Assembly (NCBI RefSeq): GCF_006864135.1
Contig: NZ_SADV01000024.1
Span: 1 to 64,000, forward strand
Length of the DNA stretch: 64,000 bases
Direction of reading: 5' to 3'
From: Lysinibacillus sphaericus
GTDB taxonomy: Bacteria > Bacillota > Bacilli > Bacillales_A > Planococcaceae
Shown here: positions 20,687 through 29,639 of the stretch, piece by piece
How positions within the stretch are numbered: the stretch's first letter is position 1
Layout of the letters: every line of letters begins with the position of its first letter
Position numbers and translations under genes: made by a program
Notes under the pieces: model-generated
What the model was told of the DNA's origin: nothing
The model's database searches: none
The model's input: only the letters and a program-made list of their open reading frames with translations

Positions 20687-22361
20687 AAGCTCTTTACTCT
20701 ATAAATATATTGCTAGTTTTACTATTCCAATTGCTATTATTTCGGTCATATTTAGTATCGTATTATTTATTTCGTCTTATCAGATTATCGATAATTTTGT
20801 TATTACACAATTTGAGACATCATTAGAGGTAATATCTCAAACAATTTTTGATGATATAGATAAAGAAGATGTCAAAGCTGCAGATAACGGCGATAAGGAT
20901 AAATATGAAGGAATATTAAATAAGTTAAATGAAACAATGAACGAGTACGATATTCAAAATGCTTACGTTCTTTCACGTGCAAATGGCAAAGAACATATTG
21001 TGGCATTAAGTAAGAAAGATGATTATCAAGAGGGCTATGTTTTTACTAAGGACATGAATGAAGCGCTAAATACTGGAACCGTTCAATCTAGTGATATTTA
21101 TAAAGATGAATACGGTATTCATAAATCCATTTTTGTACCATTTAAAGATACGGATATTCTTTTTGGTTTAGATATGGACGCTTCCTTCATTTCTAAACTT
21201 CAAACCAAGACTCTTTGGACTTGTATCATTATGACCGTGATGTTTTTGATATTCGGCTTTATTGTGGCTTATTTCATTAGTAAAGGGATTATAAAACCAA
21301 TTAAAAATATGACTAACTATGTTGGTAAGGTAGCACAAGGAGACTTAGCCGTTGAACCACTTCAAATAAAGGGTTCTAATGAAATTGCACAGCTTTCTGA
21401 AGGCATTGAAAATATGACAGAAGACTTACGCTCACTTATTCAACAAATTGCTGAAAATGCTGAGCAAGTAGCTGCTATGTCTGAAGAATTATCGGCAGGT
21501 TCTGAGCAAACAAGTGCCTCAATTCAACAAATTACATCTTCAATGCAAGATGTAGCTGCAGGATCAGATAAACAAACTTCCTCTATTGAAGAAGTAGAAA
21601 GTCATATTACGACAATCTCCACAAAGATGTCAGAAGTTGTATCGAGCGTGAATGATGTCACTACTAAAGCATTTAGTGCCTCTTCTATTTCAGAAAAAGG
21701 CAATACGACGATTCAAAGTGCTACAGAAAAGATGGTTGTCACATCTAATGCTATTCAAGAGGCTTCAAAAGTTGTGGAACGTTTAAGCACATACTCAAAT
21801 GAGATTGGCGACATTGTAACCTTAATTAATGAGATTACAGATCAAACAAATTTACTCGCTCTAAATGCTTCTATTGAAGCGGCACGTGCTGGTGAGCATG
21901 GTAAAGGCTTCGCGGTTGTAGCTGAAGAAGTACGTAAACTTGCTGACCAATCATTAGCGGCAACCAACAGTATTCGAACACGTATTGAAACGATTAAGGA
22001 AGAGTCTGTGCAAGCTGTAAAATCTATGGCAATTAGTAACAGTAACCTTGAAGAAAGCTCAATTACGTTTAATGAATCAGGTGAAGCCTTTAAAGAAATA
22101 TATTCGCATATTACTTCTCTTACTCAAGAAATGGATTCTGTCAATAATATCATTTCCAATATTAATGACGGGGTTAGCAACATTGCAATTTCTGTAGAGG
22201 AAGTTGGTGTAATTGCCGTTCAAGCATCAGGAAACATTCAAAATGTAGCTGCTGCTTCCGAGGAGCAGTCAGCTAGTATTGAGGAGATTACGGCGTCTTC
22301 AAATAATTTAGCTGAGATGGCACAGGAACTTCGTAATATCATACAAAAATTCAAATTATAA
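20664..22361 (+). CDS. Methyl-accepting chemotaxis protein
   Basis: About 565 residues. Membrane segment 1 is near residues 12-35, an extracellular Cache-like domain of ~150 residues follows, and membrane segment 2 lies near 185-210. Then come HAMP and a long cytoplasmic coiled coil with the conserved signalling tip EVRKLADQS and preceding [13 protein letters not shown]. Glu/Gln-rich flanking helices ([31 protein letters not shown]) are likely methylation regions. It passes ligand signals to CheA/CheW. An ATG exists at 20655, but it directly abuts GGAGG; the TTG at 20664, eight bases after GGAGG, is the better start. The ligand may relate to the decarboxylase pathway; that is inference from the overlap. 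Confidence 0.92.
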   Translation: MSIVKKFKSSLLYKYIASFTIPIAIISVIFSIVLFISSYQIIDNFVITQFETSLEVISQTIFDDIDKEDVKAADNGDKDKYEGILNKLNETMNEYDIQNAYVLSRANGKEHIVALSKKDDYQEGYVFTKDMNEALNTGTVQSSDIYKDEYGIHKSIFVPFKDTDILFGLDMDASFISKLQTKTLWTCIIMTVMFLIFGFIVAYFISKGIIKPIKNMTNYVGKVAQGDLAVEPLQIKGSNEIAQLSEGIENMTEDLRSLIQQIAENAEQVAAMSEELSAGSEQTSASIQQITSSMQDVAAGSDKQTSSIEEVESHITTISTKMSEVVSSVNDVTTKAFSASSISEKGNTTIQSATEKMVVTSNAIQEASKVVERLSTYSNEIGDIVTLINEITDQTNLLALNASIEAARAGEHGKGFAVVAEEVRKLADQSLAATNSIRTRIETIKEESVQAVKSMAISNSNLEESSITFNESGEAFKEIYSHITSLTQEMDSVNNIISNINDGVSNIAISVEEVGVIAVQASGNIQNVAAASEEQSASIEEITASSNNLAEMAQELRNIIQKFKL

Positions 22362-22375
22362 GAATAACTAATAAC

Positions 22376-22440
22376 AAAAATCCGCTATATTTTCTAAAGG
22401 TAAGTTTTAGTTTTACCTTTAGAAGATTATGCGGATTTTT
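22376..22440. terminator. Convergent terminator
   Basis: An outer stem AAAAATCCGC/GCGGATTTTT and inner stem TTCTAAAGGTAA/TTACCTTTAGAA. It serves the chemoreceptor (plus) and the epimerase-like gene (minus), which converge here. Confidence 0.85.
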
Positions 22441-22450
22441 TCATTAACTC

Positions 22451-23407
22451 TTAAAAGTTCTTCTCTAATTTTAATGTTCTCTTGTTCATCCAGGCAAGCG
22501 TTTCTTCTAGCCCTACTCGATATGAAGTACGTGGTAAAGCGCCTATCTCCTTTTCGTATTTTTCTCCACTTAAAATGACTGGTTCTTCGGTTAAATACAA
22601 CATTTCGACTACTTCCCTCATATCAGGGGTAAATATTCCAATAAATTGGATCATGCCTTTAGAAACTGTACGAATGCCTTTTTTGAAACCTGTAATTTCA
22701 CGTAAAATTTTTACTAGTTCTTCCCCTGTAATTGGATGAACGGCTGGCACGTTCCAATTCTGATTATATGTGTCGTCACGTAAAGCAAGCTCAACCATAG
22801 CCTTTGCGCCATCAACTGTATAAAGGAATTCCCTTTTCACCTGCATATTTCCTACAAAATTGGCTTTTTTACCTTGCGCTACATTTTTTAACGTTTCATA
22901 GAGTATTGTATTCTCTGCATTTGGTCCGTATAAATCCGGGAAATGTACAATTAACGAGGGTACATTACTGTTTTTTAATTTATTTTCCATCATTAAACGA
23001 ATTTTCCCTTTTTTCGTTTGTGGTTCCTTTTTAGCTTGCTCTATTACAGGGTTTGTTGATTGTCTTCCATAGGCATAAATATTATCTACTAGTGCAATTT
23101 TCGCTCCTCTCCTTTCTGCTATGTTCATCACCATGTCTACACATCGCATATGGAGTTTTTCCCAATCTTGATATGGAAAGCTAATAGCATGAAAAATAAT
23201 ATCCACACCATTTGAAGCTTTCATCAAATCCTGTTCATTAAATACATCACCCGAAATGATTTCTACATTTTTGTGATGCTGAAAAAGTGCAACTAACTTT
23301 TCTTTATTTCTAGCAAATGCCTTCACCTGTATATTTCGACTTACTAGTTCATTTACTAGTGCATATCCCATACCACCAGATGCCCCAATAACCAATGCTG
23401 TTTGCAA
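22451..23407 (-). CDS. NAD(P)-dependent epimerase/dehydratase-like protein
   Basis: 318 residues of the extended short-chain dehydrogenase type. The N-terminal Rossmann motif is VIGASGGMGYALV (GxxGxxG). DVFNEQDL and FHAISFPYQDW follow, and the catalytic-type Tyr is probably in DNIYAYGRQ. The middle part has HFPDLYGPNAENTILYETL and NFVGN, as in NAD-dependent epimerases. Substrate unknown. The start is a TTG at 23407 preceded by AAGGGGG. A TetR-type operator lies directly upstream at 23428-23442 and is shared with the tetR gene next door, so the regulator likely represses it. Confidence 0.85.
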   Translation of the reverse strand: MQTALVIGASGGMGYALVNELVSRNIQVKAFARNKEKLVALFQHHKNVEIISGDVFNEQDLMKASNGVDIIFHAISFPYQDWEKLHMRCVDMVMNIAERRGAKIALVDNIYAYGRQSTNPVIEQAKKEPQTKKGKIRLMMENKLKNSNVPSLIVHFPDLYGPNAENTILYETLKNVAQGKKANFVGNMQVKREFLYTVDGAKAMVELALRDDTYNQNWNVPAVHPITGEELVKILREITGFKKGIRTVSKGMIQFIGIFTPDMREVVEMLYLTEEPVILSGEKYEKEIGALPRTSYRVGLEETLAWMNKRTLKLEKNF

Positions 23408-23427
23408 ATTAATTCCCCCTTCGTTAA

Positions 23428-23442
23428 TTAACCACTGGTCAA
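23428..23442. promoter_or_regulatory. TetR-type operator ahead of the epimerase
   Basis: TTAACCACTGGTCAA, an almost perfect dyad (TTGACCA-G-TGGTTAA on the other strand), 20 bases upstream of the epimerase start. The same 15 bases recur inverted at 24076-24090 before the tetR gene. Confidence 0.8.
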
Positions 23443-23458
23443 ATAACTTTGAAATGAA

Positions 23459-23483
23459 AGCTCTAGATTTTTTTACTAGAGCT
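23459..23483 (-). terminator. Terminator of the tetR-type gene
   Basis: The arms AGCTCTAG and CTAGAGCT around a 9-base loop, followed on the minus strand by TTTCATTTC, five bases past the stop. Confidence 0.65.
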
Positions 23484-23488
23484 ACTCT

Positions 23489-24061
23489 TTAAATAGTTAA
23501 AGCTTTGATAAGAAATTTTGCATGAGCATCCACTGCTTCTTTCGCTTCTTCATAATTTTTTACATAATGACGATAATGTGCAACAAATCCATGAAGAGCA
23601 ATGAATGTAGAATGTATATCTGAAATTAACAGTTCAGTCTTTGATAAGGACTGTACAGATTGTGCAAATTTTTCATAACTAAGGTTCGCTGCCTCTTGTG
23701 AAAGCCCATCGATTTCGCTATCTCTTATCATAAACATTAATTCATACTGGCTTTGATTATTTAAACCAAACGCCATATAACCTACAAAAACATTCTGCAG
23801 TTTCGTGTTATGATCTTCAGGACCATTCACTGTTTCATCTAAAGTATTATTTAGTTCAGAAAAATAATCACCTAAAATCGCATAAAATATTTCTGCTTTA
23901 TTTTTAAAATGATAGTAAATAGCCCCATGACTACAACCTAGCTCTTTCGCAATACTACGCATTGATACTTGGTGAAAGTCCTTCGCGATAAATTGCTTAT
24001 GAGCCTCATTTATAATCATTTCTTTCGTCAAATCTTTTGTTGACGGCTTACGTGGCGACAT
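23489..24061 (-). CDS. TetR-family repressor
   Basis: About 190 residues. The helix-turn-helix is AKDFHQVSMRSIAKELGCSHGAIYYHFKNKAEIF (in overlapping pieces), typical of TetR proteins; the rest is an all-helical ligand domain. The frame is open to 24145, but the ATG at 24061 with AAGGGGGATAATT is the natural start. The operator TTGACCAGTGGTTAA lies 15 bases upstream of the start codon, and a second copy precedes the downstream epimerase-like gene, so autoregulation and control of that gene are likely. The ligand is unknown. Confidence 0.9.
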   Translation of the reverse strand: MSPRKPSTKDLTKEMIINEAHKQFIAKDFHQVSMRSIAKELGCSHGAIYYHFKNKAEIFYAILGDYFSELNNTLDETVNGPEDHNTKLQNVFVGYMAFGLNNQSQYELMFMIRDSEIDGLSQEAANLSYEKFAQSVQSLSKTELLISDIHSTFIALHGFVAHYRHYVKNYEEAKEAVDAHAKFLIKALTI

Positions 24062-24075
24062 AATTATCCCCCTTA

Positions 24076-24090
24076 TTGACCAGTGGTTAA
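24076..24090. promoter_or_regulatory. TetR-type operator ahead of the tetR gene
   Basis: TTGACCAGTGGTTAA, the reverse complement of the site at 23428-23442. It has the 15-bp dyad shape common to TetR operators. Confidence 0.8.
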
Positions 24091-24165
24091 TAAATAGTAT
24101 ATAGTTGTTTTCATTTTTGTTCAATATGACACTAACATTGAACAAAAATAATTTTGGGAGCTAAA

Positions 24166-24202
24166 AAACAATCTCTTACCACTTGAGAGTAGGAGATTGT
24201 TT
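24166..24202 (-). terminator. Terminator of the yqeY-like gene
   Basis: The arms AAACAATCTC and GAGATTGTTT, followed on the minus strand by TTTTAGC, ten bases after the stop. Confidence 0.75.
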
Positions 24203-24211
24203 CTAACAACT

Positions 24212-24637
24212 TTAAATTAAACTCTTCACAACTTTTGAAATAACAGCGCCTTCAGCCTGACCAGTTAACAAAGGTTTTGCAATTTTCATTGCTTCCCCCA
24301 TGTTCATTCCTTTTGCAATGCCTGCTGCCACAAGTTTTTCTGCAATTTCTTCTTCAGTTAATTGCTTCGGTAAAAATGATTTTAAAAGTGCTAATTTTGC
24401 TTCCTCTTTTTCAATTAAGTCAGCTCGCCCTGCATTTTGAGCACCCTCTAAAGCCTGATTTGTTTGCTTCACTTCACGATTTATAATAGCCATTTCCTCT
24501 TCAGACGATAAAGCCTCCCCCTTTTCTTTTTCAGCTAAATCTAGAGCAGACTTCAAAAGCGATAATACGCCTTTTGCTAATACATTCTTTTCTCTCATTG
24601 CCTGTTTTAATTGTTCAAATACCTCTGTTTTTAACAA
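24212..24637 (-). CDS. yqeY: GatB/YqeY domain protein
   Basis: About 141 residues, the length of Bacillus YqeY. The protein is helical with the family pattern LKQAMREKNVLAKGVLSLLKSALD, EEEMAIINREVKQTNQALE, LLKSFLPKQLTEEEI and the C-terminal MGEAMKIAKPLLTGQAEGAVISKVVK. The domain is like the tRNA-binding tail of the amidotransferase subunit GatB; its exact job is unclear. The frame opens with a GTG at 24646, but this overlaps AAGGAG; the TTG at 24637 is better spaced. In Bacillus subtilis yqeY follows rpsU downstream of rsmE; here it stands alone, 18 kb away. Confidence 0.85.
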   Translation of the reverse strand: MLKTEVFEQLKQAMREKNVLAKGVLSLLKSALDLAEKEKGEALSSEEEMAIINREVKQTNQALEGAQNAGRADLIEKEEAKLALLKSFLPKQLTEEEIAEKLVAAGIAKGMNMGEAMKIAKPLLTGQAEGAVISKVVKSLI

Positions 24638-24739
24638 TGTTTTCACTCCTTCGTGGCATCATTATACCATAAAAAAATACCGTAACCTTTAGGGATACCG
24701 TAGCGTGTGTCACGAAATTATGCCGAGGCATAATTAATA

Positions 24740-25042
24740 CTATTTTACTTGTTTAAGCATAGTTACTTCAGCTTTTGTCGTTATTAAATCCGATGATATA
24801 ATATCAAATTTTGCATCTACAAGATCAATTTTTCGACTTAAATTTTGTTCAACTTTGTCTAATCTTTTTTCCAACGCTTCGTTTTTTTCTTCCAGTCGTT
24901 TCTCAGCTACATCAATTTTTTCTTCTAATCTCTTCTCAACTGCTTCGATTTGTTGTTGAAGATCTGCTTTCATGTCTTGCATTTGCTTTGAAAGCTCTAA
25001 AATTGCTTGAAGAATCGTATGTTGGTTGACTTCTTGTTCCAT
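24740..25042 (-). CDS. Small coiled-coil protein
   Basis: 100 residues, very rich in Glu, Lys, Leu and Gln. From about residue 20 to 90 there is an uninterrupted heptad pattern with three near-repeats (EKRLEEKIDVA, EKRLEEKNEAL, EKRLDKVEQNL). No membrane segment and no recognised domain. GGAGG lies nine bases before the ATG at 25042, so translation is plausible. Probably a cytoplasmic coiled-coil oligomer; function unknown. Confidence 0.65.
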   Translation of the reverse strand: MEQEVNQHTILQAILELSKQMQDMKADLQQQIEAVEKRLEEKIDVAEKRLEEKNEALEKRLDKVEQNLSRKIDLVDAKFDIISSDLITTKAEVTMLKQVK

Positions 25043-25112
25043 TTTTGAGTTCCTCCGCTCTTATATATATTACATTATCTATTAATTTCACGCATTAATC
25101 ACAATAAAAATA

Positions 25113-25138
25113 GGTAGAGTTACATAAGCAACTCTACC
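25113..25138 (-). terminator. Terminator of the FNT transporter gene
   Basis: The arms GGTAGAGTT and AACTCTACC with an 8-base loop; TATTTTTATTG follows on the minus strand. It lies about 210 bases past the stop. Confidence 0.65.
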
Positions 25139-25346
25139 AATCATTCTATCTACGATTTATCTTAAAGTCAAAGTATTAAGAGATGGAATTTGTCAAGTAT
25201 TTCATCCGTTAATTTCACTTGATATAATCGTATCACTTTATATTCCTGTTATATAAACAGGTCCTTACAATCACTTCTCAAATTGCCATGGCACCAGTAT
25301 TTTACTCCAATGAAACTGATTGCATTAGCAATATCTAGTGATTTAA

Positions 25347-26105
25347 TTAATCTCTGCCATTTACCCAATACACAAAACCAATAACAGCTCCACCAATAAT
25401 ATTACCTATTGTAACAGGTAATAAATTTGACATGGCTCCACTAAACGATACTAGTTCACCATGAGGTATGAGGAGCGCAAGAGAAAACAATGTCATATTT
25501 GCTATACAATGCTCAAATCCAATTGTGACAAATGGGAAAATACAGCAGAAAATCATCACTAATTTTCCAGTCTCTGTTTTTAATTTATAGGTGCACCATA
25601 CGGCCAAACATACTAGCAAATTACATAAAATACCCCGACATAAAAGTTCAACGAAGCTACCACTCATCTTAGCTGTAGCTAGTTTTTCAATGTAAGTTGC
25701 TATGTCTCCGCCTGCTAGCCCTGAGTAAAAAAATAATGCGGCTGCTAACAGAGAACCAAAGAAGTTTCCTATGTAACTAAATGTCCAAATGCCCAACATC
25801 TCTAATGGTGATGATTTTTTTGATAGTGTACTAACCGTTAAAACTAGATTATCACCGGTAAATAAATTGGCTCCAGCCATCATGACCATACTAAGTGCCA
25901 CACCAAATGATAACCCTTGTACGATCTTCGTACTCGGTACCCCAGCCGGACTTAATAAGCCCCCTATAGTAGTGATGAGCAAAATTCCAAATCCGATAAA
26001 AAGTCCACCAAAAATAGCTAACAATAAATAATTAGCAGGCTTTTGCTTCATCATGTTAATTTTTGTTTCAGCTGTTATACAAACTGAAGAAATTGTCTCT
26101 TTCAT
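25347..26105 (-). CDS. Formate/nitrite transporter family protein
   Basis: About 252 residues with six membrane segments, the FNT fold that conducts small monovalent anions such as formate, nitrite or hydrosulfide as a pentameric channel. Conserved pieces are NYLLLAIFGGLFIGFG in helix 1, GANLFTGDNLVLT in the first re-entrant loop and GFEHCIANMTLF in the second, which holds the central His near the pore; NIIGGAVIGFVYW closes the protein. The ATG at 26105 follows GGGAGATGAAAGT; a longer TTG version is less likely. Which anion is carried cannot be told from sequence. Confidence 0.88.
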   Translation of the reverse strand: MKETISSVCITAETKINMMKQKPANYLLLAIFGGLFIGFGILLITTIGGLLSPAGVPSTKIVQGLSFGVALSMVMMAGANLFTGDNLVLTVSTLSKKSSPLEMLGIWTFSYIGNFFGSLLAAALFFYSGLAGGDIATYIEKLATAKMSGSFVELLCRGILCNLLVCLAVWCTYKLKTETGKLVMIFCCIFPFVTIGFEHCIANMTLFSLALLIPHGELVSFSGAMSNLLPVTIGNIIGGAVIGFVYWVNGRD

Positions 26106-26120
26106 ACTTTCATCTCCCAA

Positions 26121-26545
26121 ACAACATCAAGCTAATTTAATAACTCATTTTTAACGCTGGTCTCAAGTAGTCATCGGTTTCCACTCTAACCAACTTTTAT
26201 ACAAGGCTTACATTTTAACAAATTATTATTCCAAAATATCGTTAATTAGCAAATTTAAAGTAAATTCCTCCAAATATACATATAATCATGCACTATTACT
26301 TTCTGTGAAGACATCAATTTGTATTTCCGGTTACTCGCTTTCGCATAGGAGCATAGTCAAGAATAATCCGTATTTCTCGTAGTACTAAACCAAGAAAAAT
26401 TATTTTGTAGATTTGATTAATTATTTTTTTCTATTGCTACATTTAATACTTCTATTAGTGATTTTATTGCTTATATGGATTTATATTGATATGATTCCAC
26501 TAATTCCTACAAAAAAAGTTTGTTAAGTAGGTTAAATTTAAGGGG
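26121..26545. other. Gap between FNT gene and cysK
   Basis: About 425 bases between divergent genes. No gene, tRNA or recognised riboswitch. AT-rich promoter DNA for both neighbours is expected here; I could not identify a convincing S-box, T-box or CymR site. Confidence 0.4.
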
Positions 26546-26554
26546 TTGATTGGG

Positions 26555-27550
26555 ATGGGTCAAATTGTAACGAATAAGATTAAACAATCTATTACAGAAT
26601 TAATCGGTCATACACCACTTTTAGCATTAAATCAGTATGTAAAAGAGCAACAGCTAGAAACCGAAATCATTGTAAAGCTAGAGTATTTTAATCCTGCTAA
26701 TAGTGTGAAGGACCGTGTTGCTAAAGCGCTGATTGAGGATGCTGAAGCTCGTGGCGTGTTGACAAAGGATAAAACAATAATTGAAACAACTAGTGGCAAT
26801 ACAGGTATTGGTCTAGCAGCAATTGCAGCTGCAAAAGGCTATAAGCTTCGAATTTACATGCAGGATGGTGTAAGTGAAGAGCGAACAAAGGTAGTTAAGG
26901 CATACGGAACGGAGGTTGTACCATTTTCAGATGTCCCAGAAATGGTAGCTGCCTTTGAGGAAACAGATGGTGACTTTGTTGAAACGATTAAAGTATTTCG
27001 AGAAACAGTCGTTGAACACGAAGAAAATGTTGTATTTTTAAATCAGCTTGATAATGAGGCCAACCCAAATATTCATAAGGTAACAACTGGTCCTGAGGTC
27101 TGGGAGGATACGGACGGACAAATTGATATTTTTGTAGCAGCAATTGGCACAGGTGGTACGATAAGTGGTGCTGGTGCATATTTAAAATCTAAAAATCCAG
27201 CTATTCAGATTATTGGTGTAGAGCCTGCTGTTAATTCCATTGCAACAGTTGATAATCCAGATATCATTGAAATCACAGGTGTTCACCGCTTCTCCGATGC
27301 TGACGAGGCTCGCGTGCCATCGAATGTTCATTTAGAAATAATTGATGAAGTACTCGAAGTGGAAACTGCACAAGCTTATGAGGCGGCACGTGCTGTTGCA
27401 AAGTCAGATGGTATATTAGTAGGGACTTCATCAGGTGCTGCTTTATTTGCCGCCACAGCCCTTGCAAAACGTCCAGAGAACAAAGGGAAACGGATTGTCG
27501 TTATCCTACCCGATACTGGTCTACGATATTTATCTACAGATTTATTTTAG
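26555..27550 (+). CDS. cysK: Cysteine synthase family protein
   Basis: About 331 residues of the PLP-dependent O-acetylserine sulfhydrylase family, which makes cysteine from O-acetylserine and sulfide. Motifs are ELIGHTPLLAL, NPANSVKDRVA with the Schiff-base Lys, TTSGNTGIGLA binding the substrate carboxylate, GTGGTISGAGAYL binding the phosphate, and VGTSSGAAL. It is longer than typical CysK (~308) because of an acidic insert near residues 125-155, and the usual MPETMS is MQDGVS, so a variant specificity is possible. The ATG at 26555 lies nine bases after AAGGGG. Single gene. Confidence 0.85.
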   Translation: MGQIVTNKIKQSITELIGHTPLLALNQYVKEQQLETEIIVKLEYFNPANSVKDRVAKALIEDAEARGVLTKDKTIIETTSGNTGIGLAAIAAAKGYKLRIYMQDGVSEERTKVVKAYGTEVVPFSDVPEMVAAFEETDGDFVETIKVFRETVVEHEENVVFLNQLDNEANPNIHKVTTGPEVWEDTDGQIDIFVAAIGTGGTISGAGAYLKSKNPAIQIIGVEPAVNSIATVDNPDIIEITGVHRFSDADEARVPSNVHLEIIDEVLEVETAQAYEAARAVAKSDGILVGTSSGAALFAATALAKRPENKGKRIVVILPDTGLRYLSTDLF

Positions 27551-27595
27551 AAACAAGCGCATCGAAGAATACGCAGTAGCTTAGACACCCTAAAA

Positions 27596-27623
27596 ACGAA
27601 GGGTAAAATGCATTACCCTTCGT
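27596..27623 (-). terminator. Terminator after the MDR oxidoreductase
   Basis: The arms ACGAAGGGTAA and TTACCCTTCGT, perfect 11 bp. The minus strand continues with TTTTTAGG, so it mainly serves the minus gene; it may also stop cysK read-through. Confidence 0.8.
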
Positions 27624-27628
27624 TCGTA

Positions 27629-28621
27629 TCAATAACTTGTTAAAAAAATCTTTCCTTTAGTATTGTTAGACGATTCAACGGCCGCTATCGCATTTTTAAT
27701 GTCTAACAAATCATAATGAGAATCCACTGCCATCATTTTTAACTTACCACTATTAACTAGATTGATTAAGTGATGAAATGTACTTTGCCATCTTTCTATC
27801 GAGACTTGCTTGTTCCAATGACGTAAATGGAACATATTTGCCTTTATATTTGCCTCTTTAACGATTCTTTGCCAATTCACTTGTACACCTGATAAAAGAC
27901 CAATCGCTAAAAAATTCCCTCCAGCTTTCAGACAGAAGGCAAGATCGTTGCCTGCTGTTCCCCCAATAGAATCAATAGCGGCATTGGCCCCATTGCCATT
28001 TGTTAGTTCCATTACTGTCTCATAGAGCGGTGCTACTGAAGTATCTATTACATAGGAAGCGCCAAGCTGAATTAAATCGTCCGTATGTCTATTATTTCTC
28101 GTTATCGCGATTAGTTGAAAACCTAACAATTTTGCTAGCTGAGCAAATATGTGTCCAATTGCGGACCCACAAGCATTCACTAATAAAACATCATTTGGCT
28201 GCAATTGTAATATATCCGTACAAGTTACCCAAGCTGTCATTGGATTGATATACATTTGCGCTGCAGTAAAATCATCTATAGAATCTGGAATAAGCACTGC
28301 AAATTCTGCACTTGTTTTTACAATCTCCTGCCAAGTTCCTTCTCCTCGTAAAGGTAATACACGCTTTCCAATAAGATCCTGAGAAACATACGGACCTACA
28401 TCCCCTACAATACCAACCCCTTCATAGCCTGGAATAGTTGGTAAAGAAATTCGATGAGCATAACTCCCCCATATTGGTATTAAATCTGAAGGGTTAATAG
28501 GTCGTGCCAGCATTCGAACAAGAATTTCTTGTTCTTGAGGGGGGTGAATCGTTTTATTTTCAAACTTTAAAACTTCCCGAGGGCTTCCAAATTCATATAA
28601 TTTAATGCTTTTTGCTTTCAA
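27629..28621 (-). CDS. MDR-family oxidoreductase (quinone/enoyl reductase-like)
   Basis: About 330 residues of the medium-chain dehydrogenase family without zinc ligands. The N-terminal GroES-like part has ILVRMLARPINPSDL and PTIPGYEGVGIV. The cofactor domain has VNACGSAIGHIFAQLAKLLG (an AxxGxxG-like loop) and AAIDSIGG. It resembles 2-enoyl thioester reductases and quinone oxidoreductases; substrate unknown. The frame reaches 28663, but AAAGGAG followed at eight bases by a TTG at 28621 marks the start MKAKSIKLYEFG. Confidence 0.85.
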   Translation of the reverse strand: MKAKSIKLYEFGSPREVLKFENKTIHPPQEQEILVRMLARPINPSDLIPIWGSYAHRISLPTIPGYEGVGIVGDVGPYVSQDLIGKRVLPLRGEGTWQEIVKTSAEFAVLIPDSIDDFTAAQMYINPMTAWVTCTDILQLQPNDVLLVNACGSAIGHIFAQLAKLLGFQLIAITRNNRHTDDLIQLGASYVIDTSVAPLYETVMELTNGNGANAAIDSIGGTAGNDLAFCLKAGGNFLAIGLLSGVQVNWQRIVKEANIKANMFHLRHWNKQVSIERWQSTFHHLINLVNSGKLKMMAVDSHYDLLDIKNAIAAVESSNNTKGKIFLTSY

Positions 28622-28663
28622 AAAATTAACTCCTTTATCATTGATTACTAGCATTTTTTGCAA

Positions 28664-28869
28664 CTACTCCAACATGAAACCTTCCGGAGGGGTTTTCCTT
28701 ATCCTCACCGATTATTCGTCTTCAGCAATCGGGCTTTTATGAGCGGTTTTTCTCCCGCTTAATTTCTTAGCTATTGCGAATATTAAATATTCCCCCTAAT
28801 CACTTTTCGAATAAATATACTTTTTTATTCAATGACAATTATAAGGAGATTTAATGGTCTGATGGTGTT
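28664..28869. other. Possible structured leader upstream of the oxidoreductase
   Basis: On the minus strand (28760 to 28660) there are short GC-richer stems unusual for intergenic DNA here: CGGGAGAAAAACCG, CCGATT..AATCGG, and CCTCCGG..GG. A short frame ending ENPSGRFHVGVVAKNASNQ runs into the oxidoreductase start region but has no start codon. It could be an untranslated leader or a gene remnant; I do not recognise it. Confidence 0.25.
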
Positions 28870-29553
28870 TTAAAGCTGTGAAATGGTAAAATCACCGTCT
28901 TCGGTCATACATATTTGCAAGCTTTTATTGATTTCTATCTTAATAGGACTAACAATTGCTTTTTTGTTAGAAAAATACCAAACACGTTCACTTGGTCCTA
29001 AAAGTAAATTTGCTCCATCCTCATAATTCCCCATAAACGTGAGAGCATTTGAGCGAATTTTGTTATGATTCATTGGAGTTATACCGTATTCTTTTAAACT
29101 ATCAGCTACTGAATAAATAGCATCCGTCGTTAAATTCATTTCGGCAATATTTAGTACATTCTCGGGTGAAAAATACTCTACATCTTGTTTTGGATTTACT
29201 TCCTGCCTTGAAATGAGCTCAATAATATTTCCTTCCGGATCATAAAAATAACAAGAATGAGCCTTTAATGTATCAAAATATACTTCATCCTGTCCCTCTG
29301 AAAATAATAATTCTGCATATTCTTTTACCCATCTTTTCGCTTGTTTAAATAAATTACATGGAATATTTAACGCAAAATGATATTGTTTTTTTACCAAATA
29401 CGGTATTTTTTCAAAAGTGACAACACTTTCACCAACAGCTATATCAAAAAAATTATCCGTATTCTGTATTAATGAAAATCCTAAATGATTGCAGTAAAAT
29501 TCCTTCATTTTATGTACATCATACACATATAGTGTCACCTTTGTAATCTTCAT
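28870..29553 (-). CDS. VOC (glyoxalase-fold) protein
   Basis: About 227 residues with one clear VOC module at the N-terminus: KVTLYVYDVHKMKEFYCNHLGF, and YFYDPEGNIIELISR with the usual metal-type Glu. The second half (NVLNIAEMNLTTDAIYSVADSL onward, LTFMGNYEDGANLLLG) looks like a diverged second module. Such proteins act in lyase, dioxygenase or resistance roles; the substrate is not predictable. The frame extends to 29619, but the ATG at 29553 after AAAGGAG starts at the domain edge. Confidence 0.78.
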   Translation of the reverse strand: MKITKVTLYVYDVHKMKEFYCNHLGFSLIQNTDNFFDIAVGESVVTFEKIPYLVKKQYHFALNIPCNLFKQAKRWVKEYAELLFSEGQDEVYFDTLKAHSCYFYDPEGNIIELISRQEVNPKQDVEYFSPENVLNIAEMNLTTDAIYSVADSLKEYGITPMNHNKIRSNALTFMGNYEDGANLLLGPSERVWYFSNKKAIVSPIKIEINKSLQICMTEDGDFTISQL

Positions 29554-29639
29554 TCGTAAAACATCTCCTTTGCAATTGTTAGCATTTACTATACTTACTA
29601 AAATAAATATCCACCTCATGCAAAATAATGAAAATTACT

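Noticed and set aside
26121-26545. S-box or T-box leader before cysK
   Set aside because: No conserved T-box or S-box elements were visible.
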